Shown in pieces: positions 8,595 through 17,125 of a stretch of DNA of 64,000 bases; position 1 is the stretch's first letter; each line of letters begins with the position of its first letter. The position numbers were made by a program, and so were the translations under genes. The notes under the pieces are model-generated. The model worked only from the letters and a program-made list of their open reading frames with translations, did not search any database and was not told the origin of the DNA. This stretch comes from HKCCE3408 sp039191215 (lineage in GTDB: Bacteria > Pseudomonadota > Alphaproteobacteria > Rhodobacterales > Rhodobacteraceae). The stretch is taken from positions 15,258 to 79,257 of the forward strand of contig JBCCXT010000012.1 in assembly GCA_039191215.1 (NCBI GenBank). Direction: 5' to 3'.

Positions 8595-9824
8595 ATGACA
8601 GACGCGACAGCAATCCATTCCGACCGGCGTGCCACGCGCAATGTCGCGGTACTGATTGCCGCGCAGGCTATCCTTGGTGCGCAAATGCCGATCCTCTTTG
8701 TGGTCGGCGGCTTGGCCGGGCTGATGATCGCGCCGACCCCCATTTTGGCGACCGCGCCGATCTCACTGATCGTCTTTGGCTCAATGACCACATCGTGGTG
8801 GCTGGCGAGCTTCATGCAGCATTTTGGCCGTCGCGCGGGATTTGTCGTCGGCGCGGCTGGCGGTTTTCTTGGCGCAGCGCTATCGGGCTACGGCTTATAC
8901 TTGGGCAATTTTACCCTCTTTCTGCTCGGGTCTTATTTCAGCGGGATCTATATGTCGGCCCAGGCTTTCTACCGATTTGCCGCGGCCGACAGCGCGTCGG
9001 ACGACTTCCGCCCGAAAGCGATCTCTTACGTGCTAGCCGGCGGTCTCATCTCCGCCATCATTGGCCCACAACTGGTCAAACAGACCGGCGATCTGACGGT
9101 GATCCCTTATATCGGATCTTATGCGGCTGCGGCTGCGCTCAATCTTGTTGGCGTCTGGCTTTTCGCCTTTCTTGACCTGCCGCCACCAAAACCTGCCGCT
9201 ACTGGGACGGCCGCTGCGGGGCGCAGCCGGGCTGAGATGCTGCGCGACCCGCGCATCTTTGTGGCCATCATCTGCGCCATGGTCTCCTACGCGCTAATGA
9301 ACCTGATGATGACCTCAACGCCGCTGGCAGTCGTTGGCTGCGGCTTCACCGACGGCAATGCCGCGGATGTGGTCTCGGCTCATGTTCTGGCGATGTTTGC
9401 ACCATCGTTTTTCACTGGCCACCTCATTCGCCGTTTTGGCGTGATGTCGATCATCGGCACCGGTCTCCTTTTGCTTGCCCTGGCAGGCATTGTCGCACTT
9501 TCAGGCGTAGCGCTTCACCACTTCTTCGGCGCGCTTATCCTTCTGGGTCTGGGCTGGAATTTTGGCTTTATCGGCGCCACTACGCTGCTGGCCTCAAGCC
9601 ATTCGGAAGCTGAGCGCGGGCGCATCCAAGGCCTCAATGACACGGCCGTATTTGGCTGCGTGACATTGGCATCGCTCGCATCAGGCGTGTTGATGCAGTT
9701 GGGCGATGGCGCGGTCGCAGGCTGGACGGCGGTCAATATCGCGATGCTGCCGTTTTTGGTACTTGCGGGCGGTGCGCTGATCTGGCTTGCCATGCAGCCA
9801 AAAGAGGTGCTTTCACAGCCGTAA
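8595..9824 (+). CDS. Major facilitator superfamily transporter
   Basis: A 409-residue, very hydrophobic protein with about 12 predicted membrane helices and a loop rich in Pro/Ala/Gly near the middle (about residues 195-215) that would join the two six-helix halves. The cytoplasmic loop after helix 2 has HFGRRAGF, the MFS motif A region, repeated weakly in the second half as HLIRRFGV. It belongs to the exporter-like MFS group with unknown substrate. Its 3' end overlaps the convergent NDUFAF6-like gene by 12 bases. The start ATG at 8595 has GGAAG about 6 bases upstream. Confidence 0.87.
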   Translation: MTDATAIHSDRRATRNVAVLIAAQAILGAQMPILFVVGGLAGLMIAPTPILATAPISLIVFGSMTTSWWLASFMQHFGRRAGFVVGAAGGFLGAALSGYGLYLGNFTLFLLGSYFSGIYMSAQAFYRFAAADSASDDFRPKAISYVLAGGLISAIIGPQLVKQTGDLTVIPYIGSYAAAAALNLVGVWLFAFLDLPPPKPAATGTAAAGRSRAEMLRDPRIFVAIICAMVSYALMNLMMTSTPLAVVGCGFTDGNAADVVSAHVLAMFAPSFFTGHLIRRFGVMSIIGTGLLLLALAGIVALSGVALHHFFGALILLGLGWNFGFIGATTLLASSHSEAERGRIQGLNDTAVFGCVTLASLASGVLMQLGDGAVAGWTAVNIAMLPFLVLAGGALIWLAMQPKEVLSQP

Positions 9825-10598
9825 CCGGCGCCAGAACAGGCTCAAGTCGCGGCTAATCGGCGCCTCATCAAGCCGCCCCTCAGGCACGGCGGCGTGATCA
9901 GCTCTTGCACGTGCCAGCACGCCGCGGGCGCGCCACGCCGCAAGCTCAGCGATGCGCTGCAGGCGGGTGGCCTTGGCGCGTCCCTGGCGCAAGGCGCGCA
10001 GCATTTCGTCCAGGAGGTCGTTGAATTCTCGCCCCGTCATCTCCGGCAGGGGATTGATGCCACGGGCGACAAATTCAGGGACCGCCAGCAGGTAGTTCGC
10101 CAGGCCCTGCGCGCAACCGATACCGATGCTGCGCGCCCGCGCCACTGCGTCCCCATGCAAGTCGCGGCCACGGCCCTCTTCGCGTGCTAGCGCGCGGGTA
10201 ACGGCCCATAGCAGCGCCCCAGAGGTATCGCTGAGATAGCCGCGCCACGCATCAACAGAGCCGATGGGCACACGCTGCGCATCGCGGCGGCGGGCCGCGA
10301 CGTTGCATTGCAAAAGGCTTACGTCATCTGGCAGGAGGACCTTTGCAAGTGGAGACGCGACCTCGTGCCGACGTACCTGCCCCCCGGCAGCGATCTCACC
10401 CAACGCATCGGCCCACCATTGCAGGCGGATCTCTGCAATCAACGGCTCGGCAGAGACCCAAGGCGCCCGCGCAACTTCCACATTGAACGCGTAAAACGGC
10501 AGCAATACTGGGCGCGCGGCAAGTGGTGCGGCCATGGCGGCGCGGAACCGGTCCGGGTCGCCGCGGGCAACCAATTCCGCACAGGCCTGTAAGCTCAC
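9813..10598 (-). CDS. Squalene/phytoene synthase-fold protein, NDUFAF6-like
   Basis: A 261-residue protein from GTG 10598 (GGGAG about 10 bases upstream; a longer TTG start at 10625 would overlap the upstream gene). It has the head-to-head isoprenoid synthase fold, but the two DxxxD metal-binding motifs are absent. Where enzymes have a Asp-rich motif after the first Phe-Tyr-x-Phe, it reads FYAFNVEVARAP, and then IRLQWWADAL. That pattern is the one seen in NDUFAF6, a mitochondrial complex I assembly factor, and its bacterial relatives. A role in respiratory complex I assembly is therefore more likely than phytoene or squalene synthesis (inference). It follows the methyltransferase gene by 4 bases. 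Confidence 0.75.
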   Translation of the reverse strand: MSLQACAELVARGDPDRFRAAMAAPLAARPVLLPFYAFNVEVARAPWVSAEPLIAEIRLQWWADALGEIAAGGQVRRHEVASPLAKVLLPDDVSLLQCNVAARRRDAQRVPIGSVDAWRGYLSDTSGALLWAVTRALAREEGRGRDLHGDAVARARSIGIGCAQGLANYLLAVPEFVARGINPLPEMTGREFNDLLDEMLRALRQGRAKATRLQRIAELAAWRARGVLARARADHAAVPEGRLDEAPISRDLSLFWRRLRL

Positions 10599-10602
10599 CC
10601 GA

Positions 10603-11361
10603 TCAGCGCTCCCGCGTTCGCACAACAGACAACAAATAGCCGAACTGATCGCGGTGGTTGCGCCAGATTTCGGCTTCTTCAGCGCCCTCGTCTAGCACTT
10701 TGGTCAATTCGGCATCGGCTTGCGGGCGCAATTCGGCAATGCGCCGCTCCATCGGGCCAAAATAGCCCTCCCATGCCGCGTCACTCAAAGGTCGTGACGC
10801 GACGGTTTCATAGCCCGCCGCGCGGACACGATCAGCCACGCCGCCGCGATCAGTCATCGCCGGATATTGCGCCCAAAAGGCCGCCAATTTCGGCGATGGG
10901 CTGTCGGTGAGCCAGACCGCTTCCGAAAACGCAACATGACCCCCAGGTTTTAGCGCTGGGGCCCAGGCCTTTAGACACTCCGTGACACCTTCGAAATAGG
11001 CCGCGCCGGCGCACCAAATGAGATCAAAAGGGCCAAGTGCCGAAGGATCGGGCAGGCCGTCATCTCGCGCGATTAGCCGGCCGCGCTGGATGTTGACGCG
11101 GCCATCGCCAGCAAATCGCGCAGCGGCATCCGCGACAAAACCTGGATGGAGATCAAAGCCCATCACGTGCCCTTGAGGGGCTGCAAACAGAAGCGCCGGG
11201 ATATCCGCACCAGGCCCGCAAGCAGCATCACAAATCAATCCGTCGCGCGGCAGAGCGGCCATCTCAGCCGCCCAGGAGACGTCGCCGCGCTCGCCAGGCC
11301 CCTCCCGCGGCAGATCGCGATGCAAGATGAAAAACGCTTTATGTGGCCAGTCGTCATGCAT
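10603..11361 (-). CDS. SAM-dependent methyltransferase (class I)
   Basis: A 252-residue protein with a Rossmann-type methyltransferase core. Motif I is CDAACGPGADIPAL (about residues 44-57), followed by the acidic end of strand 2 (GFDLHPGF) and a motif IV-like segment, FDLIWCAGAAYF. The C-terminal Glu/Arg-rich tail (AELRPQADAELTKVLDEG) is common to a small-molecule methyltransferase subgroup. The acceptor is unknown. Its stop is 4 bases before the GTG of the NDUFAF6-like gene, so the two are co-transcribed; a respiratory-complex-linked methylation is a speculative possibility. Confidence 0.82.
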   Translation of the reverse strand: MHDDWPHKAFFILHRDLPREGPGERGDVSWAAEMAALPRDGLICDAACGPGADIPALLFAAPQGHVMGFDLHPGFVADAAARFAGDGRVNIQRGRLIARDDGLPDPSALGPFDLIWCAGAAYFEGVTECLKAWAPALKPGGHVAFSEAVWLTDSPSPKLAAFWAQYPAMTDRGGVADRVRAAGYETVASRPLSDAAWEGYFGPMERRIAELRPQADAELTKVLDEGAEEAEIWRNHRDQFGYLLSVVRTRER

Positions 11362-11462
11362 CGCCGCCCCTCAGGTCGCGCGCGCCGGGAGCCGCCCTGC
11401 GGCGACGTCGGCAACGAGGGCTGCCCAAGAGGCGGCCCGAGGCGCCGACACCGTCGATCCGC

Positions 11463-13085
11463 TCACGCCGATGCCACATTGTCGCGGACCAATTTCCATG
11501 TGATCGCATCGACCAAGGCTTCAAAACTTGCATCCACGATGTTTGGGCTTACACCGACCGTCGCCCATCTCCGCCCGCTTGCATCCTCGCTGTCGATTGT
11601 GACCCGGGTCTGTGCTTCGGTCCCACCTTCCGTGATACGCACCTTAAAATCCACCAGCCGGATATCATTGATGGCGGCCTGATAGGGCCCCAGATCCTTT
11701 GCCAAAGCCTTCGACAGTGCATTGACCGGGCCACGATCTGTGCCGACCTCGTCAAAGCTCTCCGAAACCGACAGCATCTTTTGATCACCGATCTGGACGA
11801 CAATCACCGCCTCAGAAAGATTGACCATCTGGTCGCGCTTGTTTTTGCGGCGTTCGACCGTGACCTTGTAGCGTTTGACCTCAAAGTAGTGCGGCAGCTC
11901 TCCAAGCGCGCGGCGGGCCAAAAGCTCAAAGCTCGCCTGCGCGGTGTCGAAGCTGTATCCGATCGCCTCACGCGCCTTCACCTCATCGAGGATGGCCGGT
12001 AGCGCTGGATGATCCCGTGGCACGTCCAAACCGGCCTCCGCAAGTCGTTTGCGCAAATTCGACTGACCCGCCTGATTGGACATCGGCACGATGCGCGCAT
12101 TGCCGACCACGCCCGGATCGACATGTTCGTAGGTCGCCGGATCCTTCAAAATTGCGCTGGCATGCAGCCCTGCCTTATGCGCAAAAGCGGAACTTCCGAC
12201 ATACGGCGCCTGGCGCTGCGGCACGCGGTTTAGGATATCGTCCAGCATGCGGCTGGTGCGGGTCAGACTTTCAAGTGCTGCTTGGCTCACGCCGATCTCA
12301 AAGCGGCTGGCAAACGGCTCCTTCAACAAAAGCGTCGGCAACAGCGAGGTCAGGTTGGCATTGCCGCAACGCTCGCCCAATCCGTTCAGCGTGCCTTGGA
12401 TTTGATGCGCACCGCCCTCAACAGCGGCGAGGCTACCGGCAACGGCCGTTTCGGTATCATTATGGGTGTGAATGCCCAGTTTCTCACCGGGAATGCCCGC
12501 GGCAATGACCGCGTCAACGGTTTCCGCGATCCGCGCAGGCAAGGTGCCGCCATTGGTATCGCACAGCACCAGCCAGCGGCAGCCAGCCTCAAGGGCCGCC
12601 TGCAGGCAGGCCACTGCATAAGTTGGGTCGGCCGCGTAGCCGTCGAAAAAATGCTCCGCGTCATAAAGCGCCTCGCGACCCTGCGCCGTCACATGGGCAA
12701 AGGAGTTCGAGATGTTGTCGAGATTTTCGTCAAGGCTGACGCCCAAAGCCGTTTTTACATGAAAAACATGCGATTTCCCAACCAGGCAAATCGCGGGCGT
12801 TCCGGCATTTAAAACCGCGGCCAACACATCGTCATTTTCGGCCGACCGCCCGGAGCGCTTGGTCATGCCAAACGCCGTCATGGTTGCGCGGGTTTGTGGA
12901 ACGTGGTCAAAAAACGCGCTGTCAGTCGGGTTAGCACCCGGCCACCCGCCTTCGATATAGTCGAGCCCCAAATCGTTAAGCGCCTCAGTTATGCGTATCT
13001 TTTCAGATGTGGAAAACTGCACGCCTTGTGTCTGTTGGCCATCACGCAGCGTGGTATCAAACAGTGAAAGTCGTGTCTTAGTCAT
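11463..13085 (-). CDS. cimA: (R)-citramalate synthase
   Basis: A 540-residue member of the HMGL-like/2-isopropylmalate synthase family. The N-terminal TIM barrel starts with SLFDTTLRDGQQTQG, the signature with the catalytic Arg and metal Asp. Later it has HTHNDTETAVA (metal-binding histidines) and NGLGERCGNA, and the C-terminal LeuA-type dimerisation/allosteric domain begins near residue 400. Length and the QQTQG variant fit the CimA group rather than LeuA. It condenses pyruvate and acetyl-CoA to citramalate, opening a threonine-independent route to 2-oxobutyrate and isoleucine. ATG 13085 is preferred over an upstream in-frame start six codons earlier. Regulation by isoleucine is typical of the family. 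Confidence 0.9.
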   Translation of the reverse strand: MTKTRLSLFDTTLRDGQQTQGVQFSTSEKIRITEALNDLGLDYIEGGWPGANPTDSAFFDHVPQTRATMTAFGMTKRSGRSAENDDVLAAVLNAGTPAICLVGKSHVFHVKTALGVSLDENLDNISNSFAHVTAQGREALYDAEHFFDGYAADPTYAVACLQAALEAGCRWLVLCDTNGGTLPARIAETVDAVIAAGIPGEKLGIHTHNDTETAVAGSLAAVEGGAHQIQGTLNGLGERCGNANLTSLLPTLLLKEPFASRFEIGVSQAALESLTRTSRMLDDILNRVPQRQAPYVGSSAFAHKAGLHASAILKDPATYEHVDPGVVGNARIVPMSNQAGQSNLRKRLAEAGLDVPRDHPALPAILDEVKAREAIGYSFDTAQASFELLARRALGELPHYFEVKRYKVTVERRKNKRDQMVNLSEAVIVVQIGDQKMLSVSESFDEVGTDRGPVNALSKALAKDLGPYQAAINDIRLVDFKVRITEGGTEAQTRVTIDSEDASGRRWATVGVSPNIVDASFEALVDAITWKLVRDNVASA

Positions 13086-13107
13086 CGACCTGTCTCGCGG
13101 CACAAAA

Positions 13108-13176
13108 GCCGGAGCGCCTCCTCGGCTCCCCGCAAGGGGGAGGCCTCGTCAGCGCTGTCGCCGTACCGGCTCCGGC
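13108..13176. repeat. GC-rich imperfect palindromic repeat, copy A
   Basis: Between cysS and cimA. GCCGGAGC at 13108-13115 pairs with GCTCCGGC at 13169-13176, and an inner arm GCCTCC (13116-13121) pairs with GGAGGC (13139-13144). The part CCCGCAAGGGGGAGGC then CGTCAGCGC resembles the intergenic stretch at 47503-47562, so it is probably a dispersed extragenic element. It also lies close upstream of the cimA start. Confidence 0.45.
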
Positions 13177-13216
13177 ACTCAGTTTCTAATCTCCGGCTCG
13201 GAATGCAGATGCGCAA

Positions 13217-14572
13217 TTATTGATCCTCCAGTTTCGCTGGATTGAACCCGTCAGATGGCAGGAGCTCTAATGCGTCTTTGGCCATTCGAACCTCCACACC
13301 GGCATCCTTAAGCACAGTTCTTAGTCGGTCAACTTCTGCATAATCCTTTGATATCTTGGCCGTTTCCCGCGCCCGACTTAGTGCTTCACGCCATTTCGAA
13401 AGATCGACACCCGCGGTCCAGTCATCTGCATCTGCGCGCAGCAATCCCAGTAGCCGGGCCGAGCTCAGCAACCGGGCGGCGTCTCCATCTGTCGCCAGCT
13501 TGTGCAATTGCGCGATTGCGCCGGGCGTGTTGAGGTCATCACAAAGCGCGCCGGTGACCGCAGGCGCGGCGCTTGCGGAGGGTTCGATGCCCTCCGTAAG
13601 CGCTCGCCATTTGCGCAGCGTGGCCTCAGCAGCCTTTTGTTTCGTTTCCGTCCAATCCATGGGCTTTCTGTAATGTGTGCCCAAAAACACAAGGCGGATC
13701 ACCTCCCCCGGAATGCCGCGATCGAGAAGATCGCGTACGGTGAAGAAGTTGCCCAAGCTTTTGGACATCTTCTTGCCTTCGACCTGCAGCATCTCGTTGT
13801 GCAGCCATATCCTGGCAAAGCCGTGGCCAAGCGCACAGCTTTGCGCGATTTCATTTTCATGGTGCGGAAAGGCCAGATCACTGCCACCACCATGGATGTC
13901 GAAGCTGTCACCCAAAAGCTCCCGCGCCATAGCGGAGCACTCGATATGCCAGCCCGGCCGCCCGCGGCCCCAGGGGCTGTCCCAACCCGGCAAATCTGCG
14001 TCGGACGGCTTCCATAAGACGAAATCCACCGGGTTGCGCTTATAGGGCGCAACTTCCACCCGTGCGCCCGCGATCATATCTTCAATCGACCGGCCTGAGA
14101 GCGCGCCATAGGCGGCATAACTTTCCACAGCAAAAAGGACATGGCCTTCAGCCTCATAGGCATGGCCCGCCGAAATTAAAGAGGTGATCATGGCGATCAT
14201 CTGGCCAACAAAGTCGGTCGCCCTCGGACCGTGCGTCGGCTCCAATACCCCTAAGGCGGCCATATCATCGAGATACCAGCCAAGGGTCTCGCGCGTAATA
14301 TCTGAGATGGAGCGGCCGGTCTCGGCCGCACGGCCATTAATCTTGTCGTCAATGTCGGTGATATTGCGCACATACGTCACCGCGTCCGCGCCGTAGACAT
14401 GGCGCAGCAGCCGAAACAGCACATCAAAGACAACAGCCGAACGGGCATTTCCGATATGCGCGCGATCGTAAACAGTCGGCCCGCAGACATACATGGTGGG
14501 TCGGCCGGGAATGGCAGGTACAAAGCTTTCGACAGCTTTGCTGCGCACGTTGCGCAATTGGATCTCGACCAT
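13217..14572 (-). CDS. cysS: Cysteinyl-tRNA synthetase
   Basis: A 451-residue class I aminoacyl-tRNA synthetase. Visible hallmarks are YVCGPTVYD with the zinc-ligand Cys, AHIGNARS (the HIGH motif), WHIECSAM, GGSDLAFPHHENE (zinc ligands) and KKMSKSLGNF (the KMSKS loop). The C-terminal DALR-type helical domain and a short tail follow. It charges tRNA-Cys in the cytoplasm. GTG at 14575 and ATG at 14572 are adjacent; I report the ATG, with AAGGG about 10 bases upstream. It reads toward cimA, with the repeat copy A between them. Confidence 0.97.
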   Translation of the reverse strand: MVEIQLRNVRSKAVESFVPAIPGRPTMYVCGPTVYDRAHIGNARSAVVFDVLFRLLRHVYGADAVTYVRNITDIDDKINGRAAETGRSISDITRETLGWYLDDMAALGVLEPTHGPRATDFVGQMIAMITSLISAGHAYEAEGHVLFAVESYAAYGALSGRSIEDMIAGARVEVAPYKRNPVDFVLWKPSDADLPGWDSPWGRGRPGWHIECSAMARELLGDSFDIHGGGSDLAFPHHENEIAQSCALGHGFARIWLHNEMLQVEGKKMSKSLGNFFTVRDLLDRGIPGEVIRLVFLGTHYRKPMDWTETKQKAAEATLRKWRALTEGIEPSASAAPAVTGALCDDLNTPGAIAQLHKLATDGDAARLLSSARLLGLLRADADDWTAGVDLSKWREALSRARETAKISKDYAEVDRLRTVLKDAGVEVRMAKDALELLPSDGFNPAKLEDQ

Positions 14573-14930
14573 CACTTTGGCCCTTTCTTACCCGTCATGA
14601 AACGCTGCGCGCGGGCGGGCCTATCAGCTTCGTGGGGGAGAGAAAACAGACGAAAAAGACGGACCCGCTGCAATGTCAGCAGGGAATGCAAATCCGGAAA
14701 ACGGTTTTCGTTTTTGTCGTCATGGAAGGCCTAATAACCTGAGCATGCGTCGTATTCAAGGGCGCGGTTGGGTAACACGCGATAGCTGTGCTTCCCAACG
14801 CTGCGCAATCGGCGCAAAGCCCGGGGGATGTTTGCGCAGTTCTTTTGACAAGAATTGCCACTCCTTGCCCGGCGCGGAACCGCTACACGGGTGTGGACCC
14901 GAAACCGGGGATTGCACAATCTGGGGATAG
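14573..14930. other. Gene-free stretch upstream of cysS
   Basis: About 360 bases without a convincing gene. Short frames exist on both strands but none has a ribosome-binding site with protein-like composition. It must hold the cysS promoter. Confidence 0.4.
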
Positions 14931-15165
14931 ATGATTGCCTTTCTTACCCTCGTGGTGGCGGCGTGTCTTGGTTTCGAAAAAATGTGTGCATCGCCGATCC
15001 CAAACACCTTTCCAAGGCGACGCCATATCCGCCTGCATCAGGCTGGGCTATGGTCCGATGGTCCTCTCTCGACACCCTATGAGTCGCCCTAACGCCTTAT
15101 CGTCTGCCGCGATCACATTCCCAGCAATCTACACCACGATTTCGGCCGACATGCGCAACCTTTAG
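14931..15165 (+). pseudogene. Possible decayed small-protein gene (frameshifted)
   Basis: ATG 14931 opens with a hydrophobic, signal-like start (MIAFLTLVVAACLGFEKMC). After that point the protein-like reading appears to move to other frames: VCIADPK in one, then PFQGDAISACIRLGYGP in another. Small Rhodobacterales proteins with a MxAFLTLVxxCL start, a Cys and a PFxG segment are familiar to me, which suggests a frameshifted copy of that family. The case is weak; it could also be non-coding. Confidence 0.25.
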
Positions 15166-15230
15166 CTGCGGCTCAGTATGCGCCAGATCTGGCCTTGCCG
15201 TCGCTCAACGGCCATGCTTGTGTCCTCCGC

Positions 15231-16421
15231 ATGCAGGCATCTCAGCGGATCAGCACCCTAAACACCGATGGCGACGATGGGTGGGGCCTCTACCAAAAGG
15301 CGCGCGGTCTAATTGGCCGCGGCATCCGTGTCGCTGAATTGACCATCGGCGAACACGATATCGGCACCGACCCGCGGATCCTGTCGGCCATGGCCGATGC
15401 CGCCGCGCGCGGCAATACCGGCTACGCCCCAGTGCCCGGCATGACCAGCCTGCGCGATGCAATTGCAGCGCGCATAGCCGAGCGGACCGGTCAACCGACA
15501 ACGCGGGATCATGTCGCGGTCACACCCGGCGGCCAGGCCGGGCTGTTTGCGGCCCATATAGCCGCCTGTGATCCGGGCGACGGGGCGATGATGATCGATC
15601 CCTACTACGCCACCTATCCCGGCACGATCCGGGCGGCCGGGGCCAAGCCCATTATTGTGCCCGCCCGCCCAGAGGACGGATTTCAACCCCATCCCCGCGC
15701 GCTTGACCGCGCGGCCCGATCTCAGGCGCGGAGCCTTTTGATCAACACGCCGAATAACCCAACGGGCGCGGTCTATACACACGAGACGCTCGAGGCGGTC
15801 GCCAATATCGTGACGGCATGGAATATGTGGCTGATCAGCGATGAGGTCTATGACAGCCAGGTCTGGCGCGGCAGCCATCTGAGCCCGCGGGCGATGCCAG
15901 GTATGGTCGACCGAACGCTGGTTGTCGGCTCCCTTTCAAAGAGCCATGCGATGACCGGATCTCGCTTGGGTTGGGTGGTCGGCCCGGAAGACGCGATTGC
16001 CCGGATCCACGACCTTTCGACCGCCACAACCTATGGCGTTGCTGGTTTCGTCCAGGAGGCCGGCCTTTTCGCCTTGTCCATGGGGTCCGAATTCGAAGCT
16101 GAGATCGCCGCCCCGTTCCGGCGGCGCCGTGATTTTCTGCTGCGGCGGTTGGAGGGCCAGCGTGTATTGAGCGCCGTGCCACCTGATGGCGCAATGTATG
16201 TGATGGTGGATGTGCGCGCGACGGGCGTTTCAGGCGCGGAGTTTGCTGAAGGGTTGCTGGATGTCGAACGCATCGCCGTAATGCCAGGGGCAAGTTTTGG
16301 CCGCGCGGCGGCAGGACATGTCCGGGTCGCCCTCACGCTGCCCGACGACGTCTTTGCCGACGCGATTGACCGCTTGATTGCCTTTGCATCGCGGCTTGCG
16401 GCGGCACATCGGGGCGCCTAA
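15231..16421 (+). CDS. PLP-dependent class I aminotransferase
   Basis: A 396-residue fold-type I aminotransferase. It contains NTPNNPTG (cofactor/substrate Asn), ISDEVYD (the Asp that pairs with the pyridine nitrogen), and SLSKSHAMTGSRLGW with the Schiff-base Lys237 and phosphate-binding Arg. The C-terminal substrate Arg lies in HVRVALTLP. I chose ATG 15231 because residues before it are not family-like; a TTG at 15195 would add 12. It is related to aspartate/aromatic aminotransferases; the amino donor cannot be fixed. It converges on eda with a 38-base gap. Confidence 0.9.
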   Translation: MQASQRISTLNTDGDDGWGLYQKARGLIGRGIRVAELTIGEHDIGTDPRILSAMADAAARGNTGYAPVPGMTSLRDAIAARIAERTGQPTTRDHVAVTPGGQAGLFAAHIAACDPGDGAMMIDPYYATYPGTIRAAGAKPIIVPARPEDGFQPHPRALDRAARSQARSLLINTPNNPTGAVYTHETLEAVANIVTAWNMWLISDEVYDSQVWRGSHLSPRAMPGMVDRTLVVGSLSKSHAMTGSRLGWVVGPEDAIARIHDLSTATTYGVAGFVQEAGLFALSMGSEFEAEIAAPFRRRRDFLLRRLEGQRVLSAVPPDGAMYVMVDVRATGVSGAEFAEGLLDVERIAVMPGASFGRAAAGHVRVALTLPDDVFADAIDRLIAFASRLAAAHRGA

Positions 16422-16459
16422 GGCTGGGCGACCAAAATCAATAGCGGCTGCGGAGCTTC

Positions 16460-17107
16460 TCAGGCGCCGACCCTGATTGCCGCCGCCTCACTAGCCAAAC
16501 TTTCAATGCGGGGCCAATCGCCGTTTGTCACCGCCCCTTGCGGTGCGACCCAAGAGCCACCTGCACAAACCACATTCGCCAGGCTCAGATAGTCTTTGGC
16601 ATTTTCCTGGCTGACGCCACCGGTCGGGCAGAACCGCATCTGCGGGATCGGCGCGCCGATGGCTTTGAGCGCAGGCGCCCCGCCCGATGCCTCGGCCGGA
16701 AAGAACTTCGCCAGCGAGAACCCAGCCTCCAAAAGTGCCATCACCTCAGATGCCGTGGCCGCGCCAGGAAGCAAGGGCAGGTCTGCCTCTGCGCAGGCCG
16801 CGATCAATTGCGGTGTTGCGCCGGGCGAGACGCCAAAGCGCGCCCCAGCCGCGACGGCTGCTGCAACATCCGCCGGCCCCAGCAACGTGCCCGCGCCGAC
16901 GACGCCGCCGGGCACATTGGCCATTGCCCTGATCGCCTCAAGCGCGGCGGGCGTCCGCAAGGTTACTTCCAGCATCGGCAGGCCGCCCGCAACCAGCGCT
17001 TGCGCCAAGGGCGCCGCCTGGGCGGCATCCTCGACCACCAAGACCGGCACAATCGGCGCGAGCTTGCAGTATTCAAGCGCTGCTTCGGACATCTCAGACG
17101 GGTTCAT
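16460..17107 (-). CDS. eda: 2-dehydro-3-deoxy-phosphogluconate (KDPG) aldolase
   Basis: A 215-residue TIM-barrel aldolase, close to the usual length. The active-site residues are visible: Glu47 and Arg51 in LEVTLRT, the phosphate-binding CPTGGV segment, and the Schiff-base Lys134 in LAKFFPAE. It splits KDPG into pyruvate and glyceraldehyde 3-phosphate, the last step of the Entner-Doudoroff pathway. It follows edd by 18 bases and is certainly co-transcribed. It could also serve the neighbouring mannonate dehydratase route through KDG (inference). Confidence 0.96.
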   Translation of the reverse strand: MNPSEMSEAALEYCKLAPIVPVLVVEDAAQAAPLAQALVAGGLPMLEVTLRTPAALEAIRAMANVPGGVVGAGTLLGPADVAAAVAAGARFGVSPGATPQLIAACAEADLPLLPGAATASEVMALLEAGFSLAKFFPAEASGGAPALKAIGAPIPQMRFCPTGGVSQENAKDYLSLANVVCAGGSWVAPQGAVTNGDWPRIESLASEAAAIRVGA

Positions 17108-17125
17108 AACTCGACCTCTTCACGC

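Noticed and set aside
9813..10598. Phytoene synthase (carotenoid gene) as evidence for photosynthesis
   Set aside because: The catalytic Asp-rich motifs are missing and no other crt or bch genes are present in the window.
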